This document shows, piece by piece, positions 1-6,196 of a stretch of DNA of 7,078 nucleotides. The stretch's first letter is position 1; each line of letters begins with the position of its first letter. The stretch is taken from positions 1 through 7,078 of the forward strand of contig CAZGLL010000043.1 in the NCBI GenBank assembly GCA_964526225.1, read 5' to 3'. A program made the position numbers and the translations under genes. The stretch is from DRYM01 sp964526225. GTDB lineage: Archaea; Thermoproteota; Thermoprotei_A; EX4484-217-1. The notes below the pieces were generated by a model. That model did not search any database. It saw only the letters and a program-made list of their open reading frames with translations, and was not told where the DNA came from.

Positions 1-614
1 AACAGTACGCTCATAAGCAGGTCAAATATTTTAGTGGCGGTATGAGGCGTAGGTTAGAAGTAGCCAGATCTCTTCTTCATGAACCAGAATTGTTGATTTT
101 AGATGAACCCACTATTGGCTTAGATCCCCAGTCTAGGGCTAAGATATGGGATTACATACGTGTGTTGAAGAAGGAGCATGACATGACTATTCTTTTGACA
201 ACGCATTACATGGATGAGGCTGAAGAGCTTGCTAATAGGATAGCTATAATGGATCATGGCAAGATTATTGCTATGGGAACTGTTGAGGAATTAAAAGCTA
301 TGCTAGGTAAAGACGTAATATACTTGACTTTAGACGGAAACGCTGGAGAGTTCTGTGGAAAACTAGGTTTCGCCAAGAACTGCAATGTTATAGGTGAGAA
401 TAGGGTCGAATTACTTGTTGATAACGCTCCAAAGTACCTACCTGAAATATTTAGTATAGCATTAACGAATGGTATAGGAATTCGTGAAGTAAGCTATAGG
501 AGACCTACACTTAACGAGGTATTCTTACATCTTACAGGTAGGGAATTAAGAGATTCTTTAGAGGAAACACCATTACCTTCTCGGAGATTTCCACATAGAT
601 TGAGGAGGGTCTAG
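1..614 (+). CDS. ABC-2 type exporter, ATP-binding subunit (DrrA-like), 5'-truncated by window edge
   Basis: This is the energising ATPase of a two-component export ABC transporter, acting at the cytoplasmic face of the membrane with the permease encoded next to it. The frame is open from base 3, so the gene begins before the window and the Walker A motif is off-window. Visible are the ABC signature (YFSGGMRRRLEVARS, visible residues about 9-23), Walker B with its catalytic Glu (LLILDEP, D34/E35), the D-loop (GLDP) and the H-loop histidine (TTHYMDEAEE, H68). The last ~100 residues form a C-terminal extension ending RRPTLNEVFLHLTGRELRD, the arrangement known in DrrA/daunorubicin-type and other ABC-2 ATPases. 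The ATG at 42 lies inside the signature motif and is not the start. The stop codon TAG directly abuts the permease ATG, which indicates an operon. The substrate (drug, lipid, polysaccharide) cannot be told from sequence. Confidence 0.95.
   Translation, partial: QYAHKQVKYFSGGMRRRLEVARSLLHEPELLILDEPTIGLDPQSRAKIWDYIRVLKKEHDMTILLTTHYMDEAEELANRIAIMDHGKIIAMGTVEELKAMLGKDVIYLTLDGNAGEFCGKLGFAKNCNVIGENRVELLVDNAPKYLPEIFSIALTNGIGIREVSYRRPTLNEVFLHLTGRELRDSLEETPLPSRRFPHRLRRV
602..610 (+). promoter_or_regulatory. Shine-Dalgarno site for the ABC permease
   Basis: The purine run GAGGAGGGT ends 4 nt before the ATG at 615 and lies inside the last codons of the ATPase gene. It matches the archaeal anti-SD (CACCUCCU) over GGAGG. 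It favours ATG 615 over the second in-frame ATG at 621, and fits coupled translation of the two subunits. Confidence 0.75.
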
Positions 615-1496
615 ATGAAGATGAATAGGGATTTGAATGCTTTAACCGCTCTAGTTTATAGGCAGTTGAAGAGATGGGCTGTTTCGAGATCACGTATAAT
701 ATCTATCATTATACAGCCGCTATTATGGATAGTATTTCTTGGCCTAGGGTTTGGCGCTGTATTTAGTGCTCAAAATATTGATCCATCATCTATTATTGGT
801 GATTCCTCAATTCCAAACTATATTGATCCATCAGTTGTAAGGAATATGTTGTTTAAATATTTTACAACAACATTTGGAGGAGTAGATTACATAACCTTCC
901 TAGTAACGGGTATGGCTGCAATGACGGCGTTTATTGGTAGCTTTATATCCGGTATAAGCGTTATTTGGGATAAGCAATTTGGTTTCCTTAGGGAAACACT
1001 GGTTGCGCCAGCTAGCCGTAAAATCATTATTCTTGGGAGAATTATTGGGGACTCCATTATAAATACGGTGCAGTCGCTAATAATAATATTGCTTGCACTA
1101 CTTATAACGAACCAGATAAATCCATGGGGTATACCGATTGCGCTACTATACATATTCATAATGTCTCTCGGATTTACCGGAGTAGGTGTAGCGATTTCTC
1201 TTAAATTCAGCAGTATGGAAGGTTTCCAAATGGTCATAAACCTATTGACTATGCCATTAATGTTTTTAAGCGGAGTATTCTACCCCATAAATACTATGCC
1301 TAATTGGATGAAGGCTATTGCAACCATTAATCCACTAACATATTGCGTTTATGGAACAAGATACTGGCTTGCAGGCGTAGAAACAGGACTTAGCTTCATG
1401 AACCCCATAACTAGCTTAGCAATACTAACAATATTCATGACAGTATTTACAGCAATAGCCATGATTTCATTCGATAAAGCAACAATAGAAGAATAA
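615..1496 (+). CDS. ABC-2 type transporter permease (DrrB-like)
   Basis: This is the integral-membrane partner of the upstream ATPase; a dimer of it would form the export channel. The 293 residues contain six hydrophobic helices at about 27-50, 93-117, 137-164, 172-196, 205-225 and 264-286, the usual ABC-2 topology. A ~40-residue polar loop follows helix 1 and would lie outside the cell. After helix 2 comes the amphipathic segment DKQFGFLRETLVAPASR (119-135), which in this family contacts the ATPase. The block FLSGVFYPINTMPNWM (217-232) followed by INPLTY is the family hallmark. Length is normal for the family. The start is set by the strong SD and by direct abutment with the ATPase stop. Family assignment is secure; substrate is unknown. 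Confidence 0.93.
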   Translation: MKMNRDLNALTALVYRQLKRWAVSRSRIISIIIQPLLWIVFLGLGFGAVFSAQNIDPSSIIGDSSIPNYIDPSVVRNMLFKYFTTTFGGVDYITFLVTGMAAMTAFIGSFISGISVIWDKQFGFLRETLVAPASRKIIILGRIIGDSIINTVQSLIIILLALLITNQINPWGIPIALLYIFIMSLGFTGVGVAISLKFSSMEGFQMVINLLTMPLMFLSGVFYPINTMPNWMKAIATINPLTYCVYGTRYWLAGVETGLSFMNPITSLAILTIFMTVFTAIAMISFDKATIEE

Positions 1497-1608
1497 ACCC
1501 TATTTATTAGATAACTAGGCAAACTCAATAGTCCTTCACAGGAAATACCGAATACTCCTATTAATAATGACCGCTTATGCCTATTAGTCCCAAAGTATTC
1601 AAACAAAG

Positions 1609-1673
1609 TAGCTAAGTTTTATAACGAGATTATTCTATACCATTCAAGCTGGTCTCATTATTAAACTTAGCTA
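1609..1673. repeat. 21-bp imperfect inverted repeat (long hairpin) downstream of the ABC operon
   Basis: The left arm 1609-1629 begins TAGCTAAGTTT and the right arm 1653-1673 ends AAACTTAGCTA. The outer 11 bp pair perfectly. After one T/T mismatch four more bases pair, after one C/A mismatch another four pair, giving 19 of 21 pairs. The loop is 23 nt (1630-1652). The structure lies between the end of the ABC operon and the convergent methyltransferase remnant. Pairing is directly visible. Function is open: a transcript-end hairpin or processing site, a protein-binding palindrome, or the trace of a small mobile element. Confidence 0.8.
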
Positions 1674-1690
1674 ATTATTTACGTCTATAA

Positions 1691-1702
1691 GGTCTTTTTC
1701 TT
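1691..1702 (+). terminator. Possible T-run terminator for the ABC operon
   Basis: A pyrimidine tract (TCTTTTTCTT) about 195 nt after the permease stop is the best T-run on this strand in the gap. Archaeal intrinsic termination can use bare T-runs. It lies beyond the 1609-1673 hairpin. Assignment is weak. Confidence 0.3.
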
Positions 1703-1753
1703 AATCACCAGCGCTTTTAAGTAGTGTGTGAAGCAAGGCTACCTTAGCAAATA

Positions 1754-2293
1754 TTATTTCCTACCAACATATAGGCCGTATCCTAGGTGCTTGTAAAAGT
1801 TCTTTAAAATGTCCTTAGAGGGCCAACACTTTTTTAGGTATTTTCTAAATGCAGAGTTTCTAATGTATAAAAGTAGGAACTTAAACCAGCTTTTTACAAA
1901 ATCTTTTAAACCAATATATTTCATTTCCTCTAAAAACTGACTTGCCATGTTAATTTTGTGAATCTTTACCTCTACATTTTTTAATCCAGAATTCTCTAAC
2001 AAACTCTTCCAACCATTAGGAGTTTCCAGTTTAGCACCGGTAATGCTAGAGATGTATTCAACAAGCTCTACTGAAGGCTCCTTTACCCAAGTTGCTTCAT
2101 TAAACCCCACATACCCACCTGGCTTCGTTACCCGCACACACTCGGAGAGAGCTCTTTGTTTATTTAGAAATGCAAGTACGCTTTCACCAATAACTATGTC
2201 AAAAAGGTCGTTTTTAAATGGAAGCATATGCGCATCCGCAACCACGAATTCAACCCTATCCTCTACATTCTTTCTTCTTCCTGACCCTCCCGT
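1754..2293 (-). pseudogene. Truncated class I SAM-dependent methyltransferase (N-terminal half lost)
   Basis: The open frame runs from just after a TAG at 2296 to the TAA at 1754. The first usable start, GTG at 2245, gives 163 residues. It begins in mid-fold: KNVEDRVEFVVADAHMLPF is the region around motif II, followed by FDIVIGESVLAFL (motif III region) and PGGYVGFNE. The rest (about 60-163) is a C-terminal part rich in Lys and aromatic residues. The glycine-rich SAM-binding motif I and the first beta-alpha units, normally ~50-90 residues ahead of this point, are absent; I checked the other frames upstream and found no match. Similarity to the fold stops near 2280, in a purine-rich tract. The product would be unlikely to bind SAM, so I call it a remnant made by a 5' deletion or rearrangement. 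It could still be translated as a small protein of other use. It is distinct from the intact methyltransferase upstream, as their sequences are not alike beyond the fold motifs. Confidence 0.7.
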
Positions 2294-2444
2294 CTACGGA
2301 CTTTAGGTAAGAATCTTCTGGTCTATCTTGGTGTATTGGTTTTTCTAGTTCTTCTGACATGGCTCTTAGCTCTCTTATTAGCTCGGGAATGTTTCTTGAT
2401 AGGAATAGGTAGAGAACGCTATATTCGTAAGGTTCAAAGGCCAA
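2256..2444 (-). CDS. Short unrecognised reading frame between two methyltransferase genes
   Basis: These 62 codons start with a TTG at 2444, the only usable start near the upstream stop (TAG at 2450); no Shine-Dalgarno is seen. The predicted peptide has an aromatic/hydrophobic stretch (YEYSVLYLFL, 6-15), an amphipathic acidic helix-like part (IPELIRELRAMSEELEKP, about 19-36) and a basic tail ending GRVRKKKECRG. It follows the intact methyltransferase by 42 nt and overlaps the open frame of the truncated methyltransferase in another frame. I do not recognise the family. It may be a small gene co-transcribed with 2487-3305, or the tail of a gene whose front was lost in the same event that truncated its neighbour. 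The poor start makes the second reading attractive. Confidence 0.35.
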   Translation of the reverse strand: MAFEPYEYSVLYLFLSRNIPELIRELRAMSEELEKPIHQDRPEDSYLKSVDGRVRKKKECRG

Positions 2445-2486
2445 GATCTAGAATATGGTGTGGTGTATGAAAAATTCGTTGTTGCA

Positions 2487-3305
2487 TTATCCTTTCCTGA
2501 ATACTATGTTGAATGCGCTTAACATTGGTCTATAGGGTTTCAGTGTTGTTAGATCTCTGTATGCTTCGTGGAATTTCCATCCGGCTTTCTCAGCGATTCT
2601 TATGATTTCGTGTAGTGTATATACTCTCATAGTGAAGCTTATTTCGTCGACATATATTAGGTCCTTACCTTTTCTTCTGTAGAATGTCCATGTGTTTTCG
2701 ATGATGGATTTTGTTGGGTCAAATCTTGGATTCTCAACTAGAACGTAGTCTTCTCCAACATCTGACATTATGGAGTCTACTGGGGCAAGACCTGTCTTAG
2801 TAGCTACTGTATCGTAGTTTACCGTGTTCAGTATTAGGAGGTATCCTCCATCCCTAGTAATATTCCATATGTTCCTCAGAATTCTTTCGTCAACGCTTTC
2901 ATCAACATAGTAGCCTATTATGGTGCTCCAATAAAGTATTGTCGCATCGAAGGAATATCTTCCAACGACCCTTTCAAGATCTAGGACGTCGCCAGCAATA
3001 AATACTGTTCTATCGCATACTCCATGCTCCCTAGCCTTCCTCAAAGCATCCTCTATGAAAACAGGTGAAATGTCAATGCCCACAACCCTATAACCCTGTT
3101 TAGCTAGGTTTATTGCGATCCTACCGTTACCGCATCCAAGATCAAGTATTAAGGAGCCTTTGCCGACGCCGAGCCTCTCAAGAAGCTTCGCTATGAGCCT
3201 AGTTTCCTCCTCAGCTCTCTCCCATGCTTTATTAAGAACTCTGAGAAATAGGTGCGCCTTCCTAATGAAGAACTCCTTTACCCAGTAATTCCCAATTCGG
3301 TCCAT
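2487..3305 (-). CDS. Class I SAM-dependent methyltransferase
   Basis: A complete 272-residue Rossmann-fold methyltransferase, presumably cytoplasmic. Motif I is LILDLGCGNGRIAINLA (52-68) and the acidic residue that would hold the SAM ribose is D78 in VVGIDIS. The motif II region is FIAGDVLDL (102-110), followed by DATILYWS (120-127) and GGYLLIL (153-159). The N-terminal ~45 residues are helical and basic/acidic, and the C-terminal ~110 residues form a substrate-side extension containing a strand-like block (WTFYRRKGKDLIYVDEISF). Length is normal for a stand-alone small-molecule or RNA methyltransferase, but the acceptor cannot be predicted. The ATG at 3305 is supported by a TATA box about 29 nt upstream, which implies a leaderless or nearly leaderless message. 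A run of five T on this strand (2474-2470) just after the stop may act as a weak terminator. Divergent from the protease gene. Confidence 0.9.
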   Translation of the reverse strand: MDRIGNYWVKEFFIRKAHLFLRVLNKAWERAEEETRLIAKLLERLGVGKGSLILDLGCGNGRIAINLAKQGYRVVGIDISPVFIEDALRKAREHGVCDRTVFIAGDVLDLERVVGRYSFDATILYWSTIIGYYVDESVDERILRNIWNITRDGGYLLILNTVNYDTVATKTGLAPVDSIMSDVGEDYVLVENPRFDPTKSIIENTWTFYRRKGKDLIYVDEISFTMRVYTLHEIIRIAEKAGWKFHEAYRDLTTLKPYRPMLSAFNIVFRKG

Positions 3306-3328
3306 ATAAAATACAACAAAGGGAAACC

Positions 3329-3338
3329 ATATTTAAAC
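3329..3338 (-). promoter_or_regulatory. TATA box of the methyltransferase gene 2487-3305
   Basis: Minus-strand GTTTAAATAT is centred about 29 nt upstream of the ATG at 3305. With the usual archaeal spacing of ~26 nt to the transcription start, the message would begin within a few bases of the ATG, the leaderless pattern common in crenarchaea. No Shine-Dalgarno is present, consistent with that. Confidence 0.6.
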
Positions 3339-3510
3339 ATATTGAGCCCTATGAGAACTGCTTCATTTAGAAAAAGTTTTCAGGAAACACTATAAGCTTA
3401 TTCAAATACATCATTAATAAGAACTCTAAATACTTTAGCGCGACTACACAACTTAAGACTTATTCTATGAGTTTGCGAAGGCAACTGTGGCTTGTACTTT
3501 CTTGATACAA

Positions 3511-3520
3511 CTTTTTAAAC
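3511..3520 (+). promoter_or_regulatory. Candidate distal TATA box ahead of the protease gene
   Basis: CTTTTTAAAC has the form of an archaeal TATA box and would start transcription near 3540. No frame of useful size begins there before the protease, only very short ATG frames at 3560 and 3574. It would therefore give a ~110-nt leader for the protease or a short non-coding transcript. Speculative. Confidence 0.35.
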
Positions 3521-3612
3521 TATGGGGTCTAAGTCATAATATTCTAGATTGTTGTTTAATGCTAAAGTAGCATGGTATGGGTTGGAGAATGTAGGGTCTA
3601 GGTTTTCCCTTA

Positions 3613-3624
3613 TCTTTAAATATT
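3613..3624 (+). promoter_or_regulatory. Proximal TATA box of the protease gene
   Basis: TCTTTAAATATT is centred near 3618, predicting a transcription start near 3645. This puts the TTG at 3625 inside the promoter element and makes GTG 3652 or TTG 3655 the real start, with a leader of under ~10 nt. Confidence 0.6.
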
Positions 3625-3651
3625 TTGGTTGTATGTTATTCTTGGGCGATA

Positions 3652-5163
3652 GTGTTGATTTATAAGTATGCTGTTAAGTTTGCGGCTTTGTTCTTGATGT
3701 TAATTATTGTGGCTGGCTTAGCGTTTACATTGTCAACTGTTGAAGCTAAGGGTAAGCGTGTTGTTGAGTTAGTGTTTTCTAGGCCTATAACTGATGATGA
3801 TGTAGCTAAGATAATGAGGCTTGGCGGTAAGGTCGTATATCGTTTTGATAGGGTTAATGGGTTGGCTGTAGCTATTGAGTCTAATAAAGTAGGTTTGCTC
3901 GAGAATTTTGAGGGTGTTGAGGAAGTAGGTTTAGCGGGGAAGGTTGAAGCGTTATCTGAGGTGCTACCTTCTGTTTGCGGGGTCCACGGTACTGTACTTA
4001 CCTGGAATTTGGACTTGGTGAATGTGCCTACGGTTCATGAGGTTTACGGGCTTGATGGGTCGGGAGTTTATGTGGCTGTTTTAGATACGGGTTTGGAGCC
4101 TCAGTGGAGGAACTACTTCCCCGAAAGCAGTATTGATGTTGAGCATGCAGCAGCGTTCCTAGGAGCTATGGCTACGGCGTACTGGGCTACTGGCGAAGTA
4201 CTTAATGAGAATGCTTGGGAAGCTGACACCCATGGCCATGGAATGCATGTGACAAGCACTATAGTAGGGTTTAGTTTCTACGGCTTCTACAGGGTTGATG
4301 GTGTAGCACCAGGTGCTAGAATCATACCTGTGAAGGTTCTAAGCAATTTTGGCTGGGGCTTCTCGACAGATGTAGCAGCGGGCATATACTACGTAGCCGA
4401 GCTGTACAGAGCTGAAGTTGAAAGCGGCGGTAATGTATTACCACCCGAGGATGTCGTTAACCCGGTGATCATCAGCATGAGCTTAGGAGGCCCGGAGCTC
4501 TCACCGCTAGAGAGAGCAGCCGTAGATTACGCGATAGAGCAGGGAGTATTCATAGTTGCTGCAGCAGGTAATGAGGGTGAAGCGGGAATGTCGTATCCTG
4601 GAGCATACGAGCCAGTAATATCTGTTGGTGCTGCTGGATGGGTTGGTGAATGGTCGCAACCTGGATGGTGGAGATCAGCTGACGTACCCGAAAGGGAAGA
4701 ACTTAAAGGTCAAGTGTACGTTACTGATTTCAGTAGTAGGGAGAAGCCTGGTCAAGATCTAGACGTGTTAGCGCCGGGTAGCTGGGTGGTCGGTCCATAC
4801 ACACCGTACGGTGCTGCACATCCACCATACTGGGCTCAAGGAGTACCCGGCCAATACTACTACCTAGGAGGTACATCAATGGCTACACCACATGTTAGCG
4901 GCATTTTAGCGTTAGCACTACAGTTGGACATGGAGGACGGTAAGGTAGATTTAAACCAAGCACTAGCTGAAAAGCTTCTTAAAGATTCAACATTCAAGAT
5001 AACATGGTATAACGCAATAGTTTACGACCCAATAACCGGTACCTACGAGACGATAGAATGGGGCAAAGACGCAGTAGGCAGCGGTCTAATTCAAGCAGAC
5101 CTAGTCATTCAAAACCTTCATTCAAAATCTCATGATCCTAAACGGGTAAATAAACATGACTAA
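3652..5163 (+). CDS. Secreted subtilisin-like serine protease (peptidase family S8)
   Basis: An exported endopeptidase of 503 residues when read from GTG 3652. The N-terminus is a signal peptide: KYAVK, a hydrophobic core FAALFLMLIIVAGLAFTL, and a likely cleavage after STVEA (about residue 32). Residues ~36-100 resemble the inhibitor-I9-type propeptide, which in this family assists folding and is then removed. The catalytic domain carries Asp145 (VAVLDTG), His196 (HGHGMHV), the oxyanion Asn307 (VAAAGNEGE) and Ser409 (LGGTSMATPHVSG), so all key residues are present. The Asp-His gap of ~51 residues is longer than in subtilisin (32), implying a surface insertion. The protein ends soon after the catalytic domain, with no C-terminal beta-sandwich or membrane anchor seen. 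The upstream in-frame TTG at 3625 overlaps the TATA box and would put nine extra residues before the signal peptide, so I reject it; TTG 3655 is equally possible. Likely role: peptide supply or cell-surface processing. Confidence 0.93.
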   Translation: MLIYKYAVKFAALFLMLIIVAGLAFTLSTVEAKGKRVVELVFSRPITDDDVAKIMRLGGKVVYRFDRVNGLAVAIESNKVGLLENFEGVEEVGLAGKVEALSEVLPSVCGVHGTVLTWNLDLVNVPTVHEVYGLDGSGVYVAVLDTGLEPQWRNYFPESSIDVEHAAAFLGAMATAYWATGEVLNENAWEADTHGHGMHVTSTIVGFSFYGFYRVDGVAPGARIIPVKVLSNFGWGFSTDVAAGIYYVAELYRAEVESGGNVLPPEDVVNPVIISMSLGGPELSPLERAAVDYAIEQGVFIVAAAGNEGEAGMSYPGAYEPVISVGAAGWVGEWSQPGWWRSADVPEREELKGQVYVTDFSSREKPGQDLDVLAPGSWVVGPYTPYGAAHPPYWAQGVPGQYYYLGGTSMATPHVSGILALALQLDMEDGKVDLNQALAEKLLKDSTFKITWYNAIVYDPITGTYETIEWGKDAVGSGLIQADLVIQNLHSKSHDPKRVNKHD

Positions 5164-5164
5164 A

Positions 5165-5201
5165 CCCTTTTTTCCTTAACCACATACTTTTCAGTCTTTT
5201 C
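5165..5201 (+). terminator. T-rich terminator region of the protease gene
   Basis: Immediately after the protease stop comes CCCTTTTTTCCTT (5165-5177), then ACTTTTCAGTCTTTTCC near 5186-5202. Repeated T-runs right after a stop are typical archaeal terminators. The 38-nt gap to the convergent gene leaves little other room. Confidence 0.55.
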
Positions 5202-5660
5202 CTATTGTTTCATGTGGGAATATGCTTCAAAAACTATTTTCCCTATCTCTTCTTTAAGCTTCAATTTAACCTCTGATTCCACAAGCCTTTGCCTAGCATC
5301 TTTAGGCATGTGTGAATATTTTTTCTCGACATCTTTTCTAAGTTTATCAATTAGTTTTATAACGGAGTGTTTCTCTAAATCTTCGGGCTTAGGTTTCCAG
5401 CCTAAACCTTCTACTTGAACACCGATAGGCTCTCCGGCTACTGCTTTCTCAACTTTCCTACGTCCTTTCTCGATGCTTTTAACAATAAGTAACTTGCCAT
5501 CTGGGGTTTTAAGAACATCACCTATTCTTAATTCGCCTTCAACAACTCTACCTGCCAATACGAGGAATCCTTTAAATATAAACCTTGCACCAATGATGAA
5601 GACATGTTCGAGAACAAATTTTCCATGAGATTCCCCGCTAACCTCTAAATCCACAGACAA
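5202..5660 (-). CDS. Stand-alone EF-Tu domain-II-like beta-barrel protein with helical tail
   Basis: A 152-residue soluble protein. Residues ~13-87 read like domain II of translational GTPases: FVLEHVFIIGARFIFKGFLV, then GRVVEGELRIGDVL (37-50), LIVKSIEKGRRKVEKAVAGE (58-77) and IGVQVEGL (79-86), matching the known order hxxVFxIxG, GRVxxGxIxxGDxV, VxSIExxxxxVxxAxAGxxVGhxhxGh. Residues ~93-152 are charged and helical (EDLEKHSVIKLIDKLRKDVEKK, then DARQRLVESEVKLKLKEE), unlike any EF-Tu domain III. No GTPase domain precedes it; upstream is only promoter-like sequence. In translation factors this barrel touches tRNA ends or the ribosome, so an RNA- or ribosome-related role is an inference only. The TTG at 5660 is used here; GTG at 5654 has better spacing (7 nt) from the weak SD TAGGT and may be the true start. 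Convergent with the protease. Confidence 0.8.
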   Translation of the reverse strand: MSVDLEVSGESHGKFVLEHVFIIGARFIFKGFLVLAGRVVEGELRIGDVLKTPDGKLLIVKSIEKGRRKVEKAVAGEPIGVQVEGLGWKPKPEDLEKHSVIKLIDKLRKDVEKKYSHMPKDARQRLVESEVKLKLKEEIGKIVFEAYSHMKQ

Positions 5661-5696
5661 TACCTACTTCGTTTCTAGACATTATTCGATGAGGTG

Positions 5697-5708
5697 AAAT
5701 TAAAAACT
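5697..5708 (-). promoter_or_regulatory. Candidate TATA box for the EF-Tu-like barrel gene
   Basis: Minus-strand AGTTTTTAATTT is centred ~42 nt upstream of TTG 5660. It predicts transcription from about 5676 and a leader of ~16-22 nt carrying the weak Shine-Dalgarno GTAGGT at 5662-5667. Confidence 0.45.
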
Positions 5709-5788
5709 AACTCTCAAAGCCGAAAAACCATAAAGCCTCATTACGTCCCGACAATAACATTTTCCAACGTAGGATAGCGAACATGTAA

Positions 5789-6122
5789 CCCTATAGGTTA
5801 GCGTGTTTTAGGTTAGTTTTTAGGGAAGTTTCAGTACTATTCTTTTTGGTGATGAGTGCACGTCAGGCTGAACCCTTAGCGGATGTGGTATGAGGCCGTG
5901 AGCTGATTCTTCTTGTTTAGATGTGCTTTATTGTGTAAAAGTTTCTGATCGAATAAGGACTACGCTGTTGAAAATGTTGCATACGTGAAGCGTTTTATTG
6001 TCCGTGGGTTTACGATGAGGTTTGCAATAGTGTCATCTTGGAGTGTTTATGTGAACGGGTTTTCGTATATGTTTAGATTCCTTTTCAATTGTTTTTGGTC
6101 ATTATCTAAGGTCTACCCTTTA
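5789..6122 (+). pseudogene. Probable decayed coding sequence of unknown family (plus strand)
   Basis: Several open stretches overlap in different frames: 5789-5890 (contains REVSVLFFLVMSARQAEPL), 5902-5985 (contains DVLYCVKVSDRIRTTLLKML), 5972-6073 (contains REAFYCPWVYDEVCNSVILE) and 5949-6122 (58 codons, contains DYAVENVAYVKRFIVRGF). The T/G-rich plus strand resembles the 5' part of the protease gene, which favours this strand. Each stretch is protein-like, but they cannot all be real, and none has a good start or length. I do not recognise the family. Chance open frames in a non-coding region are a serious alternative. Confidence 0.35.
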
Positions 6123-6196
6123 TAAGTTTTTATTTCCAAACCTCATCACAAGTCGGCTATCACTATGGTTATTTGTCTGTTCGAAACGCAGTATCA

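Larger units (their letters stand above)
3306..3624. other. Divergent intergenic region, 319 bp
   Basis: It separates the methyltransferase (-) from the protease (+) and holds a TATA element for the former and two candidate TATA elements for the latter. Reading frames here are short. The longest I noticed is a minus-strand open stretch of about 30 codons ending at 3367, with a start (ATG ATG) only in its second half, too short to call. No tRNA-like fold, direct-repeat array or box C/D pair was seen. Confidence 0.6.

Noticed and set aside
887..1237. Minus-strand open frame of 116 codons
   Set aside because: It is the shadow of the ABC permease on the opposite strand; the plus-strand frame has clear family motifs and transmembrane helices.
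1349..1606. Minus-strand open frame of 85 codons spanning the permease end and the intergenic gap
   Set aside because: Half of it is antisense to the permease C-terminus, and the part in the gap shows no protein-like conservation, start signal or family motif.
2043..2306. Plus-strand open frame of 87 codons
   Set aside because: Antisense to the methyltransferase fragment, with low-complexity Ser/Thr-rich composition; the minus strand carries recognisable fold motifs.
2428..2445. GGTTCAAAGG resembling a tRNA T arm
   Set aside because: No matching stem or other tRNA arms; it lies in the short minus-strand frame.
5212..5418. Plus-strand open frame of 68 codons
   Set aside because: Shadow of the EF-Tu-like barrel gene; Ser/Phe-rich composition as expected opposite Lys/Glu-rich coding sequence.
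6175..6195. tRNA T-loop-like TTCGAAA
   Set aside because: The flanking bases do not form a 5-bp T stem and no acceptor, D or anticodon arm can be placed around it.
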